DNA from: Streptomyces sp. 135
GTDB lineage: Bacteria; Actinomycetota; Actinomycetes; Streptomycetales; Streptomycetaceae
NCBI RefSeq assembly: GCF_020026305.1
Contig: NZ_CP075691.1
Coordinates: 6,572,001-6,636,000, forward strand
Reading direction: 5' to 3'
Length of the DNA stretch: 64,000 nucleotides
In this document: positions 1 to 8,007 of the stretch, one piece after another
Layout of the letters: every line of letters begins with the position of its first letter
Position numbering within the stretch: position 1 is the stretch's first letter
Notes under the pieces: generated by a model
Told to the model about the DNA's origin: nothing
The model's database searches: none
What the model saw: only the letters and a program-made list of their open reading frames with translations
Position numbers and translations under genes: made by a program

Positions 1-2
1 TC

Positions 3-572
3 AGCGTGGGCGTGGTGGTCGGTCTCGTCACGGTCTGCATGGTGAGCATCAGGGGCCAGAGCAGAGTGCTGCTGGCCATGAGCCGCGATCGGCTGCTCCC
101 CCCGGCCTTCGCCGCGGTGCACCCGCGGTACGCCACCCCTCATCGCAGTCTCATCGCGCTCGGCGTGGTGATGACGCTCCTGTCGGGCTTCGTGGACATA
201 GGTGTGCTGGCCGACCTGGTGAACATCGGCACCCTCTTCGCCTTCATGCTCGTCTCCGCCGGCGTCGTCATCCTGCGCCGCACCCGGCCCGCACTGCCCC
301 GCCCCTTCCGCGTGCCGCTCGTCCCGCTGCTGCCCGGAATCTCATTCGCCGCCTGCCTCTACCTCATGATCAACCTCTCCCTGCTCACCTGGTTGACCTT
401 CCTGATCTGGCTCGGAGCCGGCCTGCTCCTGTACGCGGTCTACGGCCGCCGCCGCAGCGCCTTCGCCCAGCCGGTGACCACTCCCGCACCGCAGGTCGCG
501 GACCGGGACGACCCCACCCCACGGATCGCCGTCGGCAGCGCGGCGGGCACAGTCGTGAAGGGAGACCTCTGA
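3..572 (+). CDS. APC-family amino-acid permease, C-terminal part (5' end outside window)
   Basis: The open frame runs in from the left edge, so only about 189 C-terminal residues are visible. The sequence contains the loop motif GQSRVLLAMSRDRLLPPAF followed by hydrophobic segments, typical of the cationic amino-acid transporter (CAT) branch of the APC superfamily. Roughly four membrane helices can be seen, ending in a polar cytoplasmic tail rich in Pro and Asp. The stop codon overlaps the next start (TGATG at 570-574), so it is translationally coupled to the MFS gene. The neighbouring MFS and ATP-grasp genes suggest a small amino-acid or peptide export/biosynthesis unit. The substrate cannot be read from the sequence. 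Confidence 0.8.
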   Translation, partial: SVGVVVGLVTVCMVSIRGQSRVLLAMSRDRLLPPAFAAVHPRYATPHRSLIALGVVMTLLSGFVDIGVLADLVNIGTLFAFMLVSAGVVILRRTRPALPRPFRVPLVPLLPGISFAACLYLMINLSLLTWLTFLIWLGAGLLLYAVYGRRRSAFAQPVTTPAPQVADRDDPTPRIAVGSAAGTVVKGDL

Positions 573-1795
573 TGCGCTTCCCCAAGGCGTTCTGGCTCCT
601 GTGGTGCGGACAGGCGCTGAACCGCGTCGGAATTCTCGCTCCCGCCTTCCTCGTGCTCTACCTGGAGCAGGGGGAACTGGTCGACGCCCGGACCACACCC
701 CTGATCGTCGGACTGTTCGGAATCGGCGTCGTCGTATCAGGACTGGTGGGCGGAGCACTCGCCGACATGATCGGCCCGCGCCGCACGATCGTCGGAGCCC
801 AGCCGATCGCGGTCGCCACCGCACTGCTCTACCTCTTCACCACCAACATCGTCGCGCTGTGCCTGCTGGCCCTGGTCACCGGGTTCCTCTCGGCGGTCGA
901 CCGCCCGGCAAGCGCCGGACTGATCCACAAGATCGTTCCCCGAGCCGACTTCGAGCGTGCCTACAGCTTCTACCTCGTCGGATTCAACATCGGCATGTCG
1001 CTGAGCCCGGTCATCTCCGGATTCCTCCTGGCGTTCTCACCGTCCCTGCTGTTTCTCGTATGGGCCGTGTGCAGCGCGCTCTACGGCCTGCTCCTGATCG
1101 GACTGCCCGCAGACGCCGTCACCGTCCGGCGCCAGGCCTCCGACACCTCCTTGATCCGGGAGACAGTCCGCTCCATCGCCGAACCCTTCCGGTCACGGGT
1201 GCTGGTCGCATTCCTGGTCCTGACCTTCCTCATGGCCTGCATCTACCTCCAGGTCAACTCCTCGCTGCCGCTGGGCATGCGCAGCGAAGGCATGACCCCC
1301 GGCCAGGTCGGACTCGTGCTCGCGGTGAACGCGGTGGCCTCCGTCATCCTGCTGCCGCTGGCGCCGAGAGTCGCCCGGAACATGCGCGAGGAAGTACCAC
1401 TGGCGCTGTCCGCGGCACTGATCGCGCTGGGCTTCGGCGCCAACGCCTTCGCCCATTCCGTACCCGCCTTCATCGTCTCCACGTTGGTATGGACCCTGGG
1501 CGAGGTGCTCTGGGCGCCCACGTCCGCCGGGTTCGTCGCCAACCGCGCACCCGAGGGCAAGGTCAGCACCTACCAGGGCTCCATGTTCTTCGCGTGGAAC
1601 GCGGCAGCCGCAGTCGGCGGCCCCGCGGGCATCGTGCTGGCAGGCGCCTTCGGCTACGGAACGCTCTGGCTCTCCGTGCTGGCTCTCGGACTCGCGGTGG
1701 CCGTCGGGTTCAAGGCCCTCGTCGGACTGCCCGGGTTCCAGCCGCCTCCCGCCGCTCCCGAGCCGACCGTTCATGACCGCATCCGGGTCTCCTGA
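572..1795 (+). CDS. MFS transporter (12-TM type)
   Basis: A 407-residue membrane protein with about twelve hydrophobic segments and an MFS-like cytoplasmic loop between TM2 and TM3 (GGALADMIGPRRTIVG, near residue 65). It looks like a drug/proton antiporter or exporter. It starts at the ATG overlapping the permease stop, and its 3' end overlaps the upstream-most possible start of the ATP-grasp gene, so permease, MFS and ATP-grasp appear to be one operon. Such pairs often export the product of the adjacent ligase, but the substrate here is inference. Length is normal for the family and no frameshift is seen. Confidence 0.85.
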   Translation: MRFPKAFWLLWCGQALNRVGILAPAFLVLYLEQGELVDARTTPLIVGLFGIGVVVSGLVGGALADMIGPRRTIVGAQPIAVATALLYLFTTNIVALCLLALVTGFLSAVDRPASAGLIHKIVPRADFERAYSFYLVGFNIGMSLSPVISGFLLAFSPSLLFLVWAVCSALYGLLLIGLPADAVTVRRQASDTSLIRETVRSIAEPFRSRVLVAFLVLTFLMACIYLQVNSSLPLGMRSEGMTPGQVGLVLAVNAVASVILLPLAPRVARNMREEVPLALSAALIALGFGANAFAHSVPAFIVSTLVWTLGEVLWAPTSAGFVANRAPEGKVSTYQGSMFFAWNAAAAVGGPAGIVLAGAFGYGTLWLSVLALGLAVAVGFKALVGLPGFQPPPAAPEPTVHDRIRVS

Positions 1796-1814
1796 CAGAA
1801 AGCGATCACCAATC

Positions 1815-3095
1815 ATGCCTCTCTCCGACAACCTCGAAGGCAGCGCGGCCGTCGCTGTCGTCGTCGACGGCTATTCGGCCGGAAACTTCTACCCCAGTGC
1901 CTTCGCCGCTCTTGGTGCCGAGGTCCTTCACGTCCAGAGCACCGCGGAGCTCATGCCGACACTGAGCGCTCCGAAGCTCTCGGAGTACGTGGAGAACGTG
2001 GTGTGGGCCGATGGCGACCTGGAAGCCCTGGTGCGCCGGCTCAAGCCGTACCACCCCGTGTGTGTGGTGGCCGGCCAGGACGGAGCGGTCACCCTGGCCG
2101 ACCAGCTGGGTGAGGCCCTCGGGGTACCTTCCAACGGCACGCTGTTGTCCCCGGCCCGCCGGGACAAGTACGAGATGATCGAAGCCCTGCGCCGGGCCGG
2201 CGTCCGCTGCGCCGATCAGTTCAAGAGCGAGGACCCGCAGGCCGTCGTGGACTGGGCCGTGGCGCGCGGCACCTATCCGGTGGTCGTCAAGCCCCTGAGT
2301 TCAGCGGCGTCCGACGGGGTGTCCATCTGCAAGGACAGCGAAGAGGTGTCGCGGGCCGCCCAGGCCGTACTCGCCACCCCCGACATCTTCGGGAGGCGGA
2401 ACCGGGAGATCCTCGTCCAGTCCTATCTGGCGGGCACCGAATACATCGTGGACACGGTCAGCTGCGACGGGCAGCGGTACACCTGCGGCGTATGGCAGTA
2501 CGAGAAGTCGTTGCTGCCCAACGGCAAGAACATCTACGACCGGGACATCCTGCTCGACGGCCAGGACTCTCTCGTCACCGACCTCACCGAATACATCGAC
2601 GAGGTCCTCGCCGCCCTCGACGTCCGCTGGGGCCCGGCTCACGCGGAGGTCATCGTGACACCGGACGGCCCCACCCTGGTGGAGATCGGCACCCGGCTCA
2701 GCGGTCACATCGACTCCGGCTTCCACGACGTGTGTCTCGGCCACGACCAGGCGGGCCTGACCGCACTTGCCTACCTGCGACCGGACGTCTTCAAGGAACA
2801 GTACGGCCGTGGGACATACACCCGGCTTCAGCCTGCCGCCGTCTACGAAGCGCCCACGACGGCCACCGGCACAGTGAGCGCCGTCGACGAACGGACCGTC
2901 GCCTCGATCCGCTCATTGGGGAGCGTCCACCACGTCACCGTCAAACTGAAGCCCGGCGACCGGATCGTTCCCACCGACAGTCTGCTCACCAGCATATTGC
3001 GCGTTCACATGACGGCTCCGGACGAGCGCCAACTCACCGCGGACTACGAGAGGGTGCGCACTCTCAAGGACGCCGTCTACCGCATAGCCGAGTAG
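1815..3095 (+). CDS. ATP-grasp ligase (amino-acid/peptide ligase-like)
   Basis: A 426-residue protein with an N-terminal pre-ATP-grasp domain (to about residue 110), the ATP-grasp domain, and a C-terminal extension. Visible ATP/Mg motifs are the YPVVVKPLSSAASDGVS glycine-rich region near residue 160, HAEVIVTPDGPTLVEIGTRL (H276-E290-R295 region) and the downstream GHIDSG segment. The family forms amide bonds from a carboxylate and an amine through an acyl phosphate. ATG 1815 is preferred over ATG 1773: the latter lies inside the MFS gene and adds a low-complexity stretch, whereas GAAAG-type purines precede 1815. With a permease and an MFS exporter in the same operon, production of a small amidated compound or dipeptide is plausible but unproven. 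Confidence 0.8.
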   Translation: MPLSDNLEGSAAVAVVVDGYSAGNFYPSAFAALGAEVLHVQSTAELMPTLSAPKLSEYVENVVWADGDLEALVRRLKPYHPVCVVAGQDGAVTLADQLGEALGVPSNGTLLSPARRDKYEMIEALRRAGVRCADQFKSEDPQAVVDWAVARGTYPVVVKPLSSAASDGVSICKDSEEVSRAAQAVLATPDIFGRRNREILVQSYLAGTEYIVDTVSCDGQRYTCGVWQYEKSLLPNGKNIYDRDILLDGQDSLVTDLTEYIDEVLAALDVRWGPAHAEVIVTPDGPTLVEIGTRLSGHIDSGFHDVCLGHDQAGLTALAYLRPDVFKEQYGRGTYTRLQPAAVYEAPTTATGTVSAVDERTVASIRSLGSVHHVTVKLKPGDRIVPTDSLLTSILRVHMTAPDERQLTADYERVRTLKDAVYRIAE

Positions 3096-3120
3096 AGCGT
3101 GAGCAGTCGCCGTTGACCGC

Positions 3121-3157
3121 GGCTTCGGTACGGACCCGGCTGGTCCCTACCGAAGCC
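3121..3157 (+). terminator. Hairpin after the ATP-grasp gene
   Basis: A perfect 10-bp inverted repeat, GGCTTCGGTA (3121-3130) and TACCGAAGCC (3148-3157), with a 17-nt loop. It lies 26 bp after the ATP-grasp stop and just before the tRNA. It has no U-tract, as is usual for streptomycete terminators. Confidence 0.6.
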
Positions 3158-3185
3158 GGGCCGGGTACTCACGTCTCCCATTCGC

Positions 3186-3273
3186 GCCCGGATGGTGGAA
3201 CTGGTCAGACACCGGGACCTTAAAAGTCTCTGGCCGCTCTGCGGCCGTGCGGGTTCGAGTCCCGCTCCGGGCA
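3186..3273 (+). tRNA. bldA: tRNA-Leu, anticodon UAA (bldA type)
   Basis: The cloverleaf can be folded by eye. The acceptor GCCCGGA (3186-3192) pairs with TCCGGGC (3266-3272), with discriminator A at 3273. The anticodon stem is GGGAC/GTCTC around loop CTTAAAA (3219-3225), giving anticodon TAA at 3221-3223. A long variable arm (GGCCG/CGGCC) marks a class II tRNA, and the T arm is GCGGG-TTCGAGT-CCCGC. CCA is not encoded. It therefore reads UUA, the rare leucine codon which in Streptomyces is decoded only by the bldA tRNA and links translation to development and secondary metabolism. Its D-loop and arms look different from the S. coelicolor bldA as I remember it, so it could be the chromosomal bldA of this strain or an additional copy. 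Confidence 0.93.
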
Positions 3274-3275
3274 CA

Positions 3276-3727
3276 CACTCCACGCGGGGAACGGCGACAT
3301 CGCCGTCAGCCTGCCGCACGCCCCCCCTGAGGCGGGCCAGCAGGTCCAGGTCGACCGAGGGCGTGCGGCCGAGGCGGTCGAAGAGGCGGGTGGTCTCCTC
3401 GCGCAGGCTGCGGTCGTGGTCGGCCAGGATGCGGGCCGTGTCGGGGTGCCGGATGGCGTGCAGGGTGAACTCGGTGGACAGCAGGTACCAGCGGTGCTCG
3501 GTCTCGTCGACCGTGTTCATGCGCGTGAGGGCCGCCCGCAACGGGTCGTCCACCGTGTCGAGTTCGTCGAGCGCCCGCGTCGGACGGTCGATCACGCGCT
3601 CGGCGTGCAGTTCGAACAGGGCGAGGAACAGGCCTTCCTTGGTGCGGTAGTTGGAGTAGAAGGCACCGCGGGTCAGGCCCGCCCGCTCGCAGATCACCTC
3701 GATCGAGGAGCCGTGGAAGCCGCGCCG
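3276..3727 (-). pseudogene. TetR-family regulator remnant, truncated at both ends
   Basis: Minus-strand reading gives a typical TetR helix-turn-helix (GFHGSSIEVICERAGLTRG, then AFYSNYRTKEGLF) followed by an all-helical ligand domain (HRWYLLSTEFTLHAIRHPD). The protein lacks the usual first 10-20 residues and any start codon: upstream of the HTH the sequence switches abruptly to an M20 peptidase on the other strand. At the 3' side the frame has no stop and runs directly into the antisense of the tRNA. Both breakpoints are sharp, so this looks like recombination debris rather than slow decay. Confidence 0.75.
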
Positions 3728-3728
3728 G

Positions 3729-4235
3729 GAGGTGCCCGTGACGCACGCCTGCGGCCACGACGTGCACGTCACCTGTCTCCTCGGCGCGACCGCGCCGCCG
3801 GCCGAGAACCGGCACGCCTGGCGCGGCACGGTCGTCGCGGTGTTCCAGCCCGCGGAGGAGGTCGGCGGGGCCCCGGCGATGGTCGCGGACCATTTCGCCG
3901 AGCGTTTCCCCAGCCCCGACGTCTGCCTGGCCCAGCACGTGGCCCCCGCGCCGGCCGGCCTGGTCGCCACCCGCCCCGGGAGGTTCATGGCCGCCTCGGA
4001 CAGTCTCGCCGTACGCCTGCGCGGCCGGGGCGGGCACGGATCGGCCCGGAGGCCGCCGTGGACCCGGTCGTGATGGCCGCCGCGACCGTGATGCGGCTTC
4101 GGACGGTGGTCTCCCGGGAGGTCGCGGCGGACCGGTCGGCCGTCGTCACCGTCGCCTCCCTGCACACCGGCACCCGGGAGAACGTCATCCCCGACACCGC
4201 CGGAGACGTACTGGCGGACGACCTGTTCGGCCCGG
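3729..4235 (+). pseudogene. M20-family amidohydrolase/peptidase remnant
   Basis: The plus-strand frame begins in mid-domain with the zinc-binding ACGHDVHV motif and FQPAEEVGGAPAMVAD, both hallmarks of M20 amidohydrolases (hippurate hydrolase/IAA-amino-acid hydrolase group). Around 4040 the match jumps frame: GRGGHGS ends in one frame and PEAAVDPVVMAAATVMRL followed by HTGTRENVIPD continues in another, so there is a frameshift. The N-terminal roughly 100 residues and the C-terminal catalytic part are missing. It starts exactly where the TetR fragment stops. Confidence 0.75.
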
Positions 4236-4261
4236 ACGTCGCCGCCCGCTGGATGGCCGCG

Positions 4262-4578
4262 CGGTCCGCAGCGACGGTATCTGCTCGCCCACCGACCCGC
4301 TCTCCGGCGTCGCCACCGCGATCACGCGCCGCTGCCACCCGAGCGGCCGGGTACACGGACCCGACGAACGCCTCACCGTCGAGGAGGCCCTGCGCGCCGT
4401 CACCGCCGACCCCGCCTGACAGCTCCACCTGGAGAACGACATCGGCATGCTCCGCCCCGGCATGCGCGCCGACCTCAACGTCCTGACCACAGCCCCCCGC
4501 ACCGTGCACCCCGACCGCTTCCAGGACGAGGTCGCCCTGACCGCGACCTGCCTCGGCGGACGACAGACCCGGCCCTGA
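4262..4578 (+). pseudogene. YtcJ-type amidohydrolase remnant with nonsense codon
   Basis: The frame reads CSPTDPLSGVATAITRRC, GRVHGPDERLTVEEALRAVT and DIGMLRPGMRADLNVLTTA, matching the C-terminal end of YtcJ-like metal-dependent amidohydrolases. The start and all metal-binding N-terminal motifs are absent. An in-frame TGA at 4417-4419 interrupts the expected PAWQLHLE stretch (TGG changed to TGA), and reading then continues to the natural stop at 4576-4578. It is the third truncated gene in a row after the tRNA. Confidence 0.7.
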
Positions 4579-4602
4579 CCGCCAGAAAGGACGGCCCCGA
4601 CC

Positions 4603-5871
4603 GTGTCCCACCCCTCAGCATCACAAGAGCCGTACGCCGCCTACCAGAACGAGATATACCTCGGCGGACTCTCCGGCGTCGTCCCGGAATACCCCATGGC
4701 CTTCGCGGAACTGGAGGAGCGCGCCCGCCATGCCATGCCAGACACCGTGTGGTCGTACGTCGCCGGGGGAGCGGGCGACGAGCACACGCAGAACGCCAAC
4801 CGCGCGGCCTTCGCGCACTGGGGCCTCGTCCCGCGCATGCTCGTCGGCGCGGACCGGCGCGACCTGTCCGTCGACCTCTTCGGGTTGAAGCTGCCCTCGC
4901 CGCTGTTCATGGCCCCGGTCGGCGTCCTGGGCATCTGCACCCGCGACGGCCACGGCGACCTGGCGACCGCCCGCGCCGCCGCCCGCACCGGCGTGCCCAT
5001 GATCGCCTCGACCCTCTCCGCCGACCCCCTGGAGGAGGTGGCGGCCGAGTTCGGCGACACCCCCGGCTTCTTCCAGCTCTACACCCCCACGGACCGGGCG
5101 CTGGCGGAGAGCCTCGTCCAGCGCGCCGAGAAGGCCGGCTTCGCGGGCATCGTCGTCACGCTCGACACCTGGATCGCCGGCTGGCGCCCCCGCGACCTGG
5201 CCACCTCCAACTTCCCCCAGCTGCGCGGCCACTGCCTGGCCAACTACACCAGCGACCCCGCCTTCCGCGCCCTGCTGCCGCGCGGCCGCACGGCGGACCC
5301 CGACCCCAGGGACACGGCCCTCACCTGGGCCCGGATCTTCGGCAACCCGCTCACCTGGGACGACCTGCCCTGGCTGCGCTCGCTCACCACGCTGCCGCTC
5401 ATCCTGAAGGGCATCTGCCATCCCGACGACGTCCGCCGCGCCAAGGACCTGGGCGTGGACGGCATCTACTGCTCCACCCACGGCGGCCGCCAGGCGAACG
5501 GCGGCCTCCCCGCCCTCGACGCGCTGCCCGCCGTCGTCGAGGCCGCCGACGGACTCCCCGTGCTCTTCGACTCCGGAGTGCGCTCCGGCGCCGACGTCGT
5601 CAAGGCCCTCGCACTCGGCGCCACGGCCGTGGGCGTCGGCCGCCCCTACACGTACGGCCTGGCCCTGGGCGGGACGGACGGCGTCGTCCACGTCCTGCGC
5701 GCACTGCTCGCCGAGGCGGACCTGACCATGGCGGTGGACGGCTATCCCACCCTCGCCGACCTCACCCCGGAGGCCCTGCGGCACGTGTGCGGCGGTCGGG
5801 GACCGCTGCCGCCCACCGGCGCCGCATGGCCTCGGCCCGGGCAGGGCGGGGGAGTGGCGGCGACCGAGTGA
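4603..5871 (+). CDS. FMN-dependent alpha-hydroxy-acid oxidase (lactate 2-monooxygenase-like)
   Basis: A 422-residue TIM-barrel flavoprotein. It oxidises alpha-hydroxy acids such as lactate; the lactate 2-monooxygenase branch gives acetate and CO2. Visible residues: MAPVGVLGICTRDGHGD (FMN site), FFQLYTP, the conserved Lys in LILKGI (K269), the catalytic His-Gly-Gly-Arg in HGGRQ (H293, R296) and the phosphate-binding GVRSGADVVKAL and GATAVGVGRPY motifs. The long middle insertion (WIAGWRPRDLATSNFP to about residue 235) is typical of lactate monooxygenase rather than glycolate oxidase. The GTG start is supported by AGAAAGGA at 4584-4591. It stands alone after the pseudogene block. Confidence 0.88.
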   Translation: MSHPSASQEPYAAYQNEIYLGGLSGVVPEYPMAFAELEERARHAMPDTVWSYVAGGAGDEHTQNANRAAFAHWGLVPRMLVGADRRDLSVDLFGLKLPSPLFMAPVGVLGICTRDGHGDLATARAAARTGVPMIASTLSADPLEEVAAEFGDTPGFFQLYTPTDRALAESLVQRAEKAGFAGIVVTLDTWIAGWRPRDLATSNFPQLRGHCLANYTSDPAFRALLPRGRTADPDPRDTALTWARIFGNPLTWDDLPWLRSLTTLPLILKGICHPDDVRRAKDLGVDGIYCSTHGGRQANGGLPALDALPAVVEAADGLPVLFDSGVRSGADVVKALALGATAVGVGRPYTYGLALGGTDGVVHVLRALLAEADLTMAVDGYPTLADLTPEALRHVCGGRGPLPPTGAAWPRPGQGGGVAATE

Positions 5872-5973
5872 AAGCCCGGCGCCTTGCGCAACCTTTGCCG
5901 CGGCGGGCCGGTTGGGTCCGGCGGCGGCATCCGGTCGGGGTGCCGTGTCGTACCGGACAGGAGCGCTGGAGAA

Positions 5974-6264
5974 ATGAACTCTACGGACAAGAAGGTGCTG
6001 GCCGGATCGGTGCTGACCTTGGTCGCGACCGGTATGGCGGTCACGCCGGCCGTGGCCGACGAAGAGGTCCGCGGCCACAAGTCGCAGAACGTCGAGATCA
6101 TCCGTGACGTGTGTCCGACCGTGCAGGACATCGACGCCATCATCACCATCGAGGTCCTGGACCAGGCGCGCGCCTTCCAGTGCAATGAGATTCGTCAGAA
6201 GTCCCACGTCAAGGACGAGTCCGCCGGCCCCGCGCTGCCGATTCTGGGCACGGTCCTCAACTGA
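5974..6264 (+). CDS. Small secreted protein, function unknown
   Basis: A 96-residue protein with a Sec signal peptide (lysines at 6-7, hydrophobic core, Ala-Val-Ala before DEEVRG near residue 29). The mature part is about 68 residues with two cysteines (DVCPTV and FQCNEI), which could form a disulfide. ATG 5974 follows a GGAG-type ribosome site. I do not recognise the family, although small secreted proteins with one disulfide are common in Streptomyces. It is followed by a strong hairpin, so it is likely monocistronic. Confidence 0.7.
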   Translation: MNSTDKKVLAGSVLTLVATGMAVTPAVADEEVRGHKSQNVEIIRDVCPTVQDIDAIITIEVLDQARAFQCNEIRQKSHVKDESAGPALPILGTVLN

Positions 6265-6292
6265 CGCCCTCGGGTCAGCGGTGGTGCTCGCC

Positions 6293-6327
6293 AGGAGTCG
6301 TCGCGGCACCGGGCCGTGACGACTCCT
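6293..6327 (+). terminator. Terminator hairpin after the small secreted gene
   Basis: Left arm AGGAGTCGTCGCGGC (6293-6307) and right arm GCCGTGACGACTCCT (6313-6327) form a long stem with one mismatch and a 5-nt loop, ending in a short T-containing run. Confidence 0.7.
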
Positions 6328-6430
6328 TCCGCCTCGTACAACCCTTCGGGCCCCGTACGTGTCTTCCCTCTGTCGGCCGTGACGTGTCATAAGAACGTCA
6401 CGGCTTCGCCCCACCGACAGAAAAGGGCCC

Positions 6431-7855
6431 ATGCACAACCGCCACCACCGCTACCGCACCGCCCCCGCCCTCGCCGTCGCTCTCGCCGCCGGGCTGCTCG
6501 CCGCGGCGCCCGCGCAGGCCGCGCCCACCGCTTCCCCCAGCGGACAGAGCGACGTGAACGGAGACGGGTACGGCGACCTCGTCACCGCCTCCGAAGCCGC
6601 CGTGTCGGGAGCCTCGGGCGCCGGTGCGGTCGTCGTGAACACCGGCTCGTCCAGTGGCGTCTCGGCAGGCCGGACCCAGATCGTCACGCAGAACTCGTCC
6701 GGCGTCCCCGGCGCCGCCGAGAAGGGCGACGAGTTCGGGGCGGCGCTCGCCACCGGTGACCTCAACGGAGACGGCTACACCGACGTGGTCGCAGGCACTC
6801 CGAACGAGGACGTCGACGGCGACGCGGACGGCGGCACCGTCGCCGTCCTGTGGGGGTCGAAGTCCGGGCTCGCCGGCGGTACGACGCTCCCCGACCCGGC
6901 ACCCGCCGCGCACGACCTCTTCGGCAACCGCCTCGCCGTCGGCGACTTCGACGGTGACGGAAGGCCCGAGCTGGCCGTCGGCACCAGCCGCGACGACGTG
7001 TGGATCTTCGACGGCGTCACCAGGTCGGGCACCGCGGGCCACCGCGAGCTGAAGACCGCGATCGCCCCGGACGGCTCCGACCACTACCGCTCCCTGGCGG
7101 CCGGCGACTTCGACGGCGACGGCCGCGACGACCTCGTCGTAGGGGGACGCTACGACGAGGACGGCAGCTTCGACGGCGCCTCGCTCGTCTACCCGGGGGC
7201 TTCCGGCACCTACACCGCCCTGCCCGACGAGGCGCACGCCGCCGCCACGGGGGACTTCGACGGCGACGGCCGGGACGACCTGCTCCTCGGTTCCCCCGAC
7301 GACAACAGCGTCATCACTTACGCCGGCACCGCCGAGGGCCTGAAGGCGTCCGCGCGGCGCACCCTCACCCAGGACAGCCCCGGTGTTCCGGGCGCCGACG
7401 AGCCCGAGGACGCCTTCGGCGAGGCGGTCGCGGTGGGCGACCTGAACGGCGACGGTTACGCCGACGCGGCCGTGGGCGCCGAGTTCGAGACCATCGGCTC
7501 GGTTGCCAACGCCGGCGAGGTCGTCGTCCTGCGCGGCTCGGCCGAGGGCCTCACCGGCACCGGCGCCGAGGTCGTGCACCAGGGGACCGAAGGCGTGCCG
7601 GGTGCGAACGAGGCGTACGACCGCTTCGGTTCCGCCGTGCGCCTGACGGACACCAACCGCGACGGCCGCGCCGACCTGGTCGTCGGCGCTCCCATGGAGA
7701 ACACCAGCAACGGCGCGCTGTGGAGCCTGCGCGGCTCCGCCGGTGGCGTCAGCGCCTCGCACGGCGTCAGCTTCTCGGCGGCGGCCGCGGGGCTCTCCAA
7801 GGACCCGTACACGTACTTCGGCCGCTCCATGCCGACCAGCGCGCACGGTTCCTGA
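6431..7855 (+). CDS. Secreted FG-GAP/VCBS repeat protein (integrin-like beta-propeller)
   Basis: A 474-residue protein with a Sec signal peptide (RYRTAPALAVALAAGLLAA, cleavage near QAAP) and about seven repeats carrying the calcium-loop motif DxNGDGYxD or DFDGDGRxD (for example DVNGDGYGDL, DLNGDGYTDV, DFDGDGRPEL, DTNRDGRADL). Such repeats fold into a beta-propeller with Ca-binding loops, and members act as surface or secreted adhesin-like or unknown proteins. There is no catalytic domain or cell-wall anchor. It appears to be a single gene, with AAAAGGG before ATG 6431. Confidence 0.85.
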   Translation: MHNRHHRYRTAPALAVALAAGLLAAAPAQAAPTASPSGQSDVNGDGYGDLVTASEAAVSGASGAGAVVVNTGSSSGVSAGRTQIVTQNSSGVPGAAEKGDEFGAALATGDLNGDGYTDVVAGTPNEDVDGDADGGTVAVLWGSKSGLAGGTTLPDPAPAAHDLFGNRLAVGDFDGDGRPELAVGTSRDDVWIFDGVTRSGTAGHRELKTAIAPDGSDHYRSLAAGDFDGDGRDDLVVGGRYDEDGSFDGASLVYPGASGTYTALPDEAHAAATGDFDGDGRDDLLLGSPDDNSVITYAGTAEGLKASARRTLTQDSPGVPGADEPEDAFGEAVAVGDLNGDGYADAAVGAEFETIGSVANAGEVVVLRGSAEGLTGTGAEVVHQGTEGVPGANEAYDRFGSAVRLTDTNRDGRADLVVGAPMENTSNGALWSLRGSAGGVSASHGVSFSAAAAGLSKDPYTYFGRSMPTSAHGS

Positions 7856-8007
7856 CACCGGCCGCCGGCTGCTGCCGCACGCGTGTGCCGCACCGCTCAG
7901 CCCCTGGGGGCGTGCCGCCCCGGGCCCGTCGTGATGCGCCGGGCCCGGATGAGCGGGAGAGTGGAGGAGCGCGGCGCATCGAACGGGTGAGACGGCAGGG
8001 ACGGCAC

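Noticed and set aside
3077..4165. A 362-residue minus-strand gene spanning the tRNA
   Set aside because: The frame only joins a truncated TetR fragment to antisense tRNA and antisense M20 sequence; it has no start or stop of its own.
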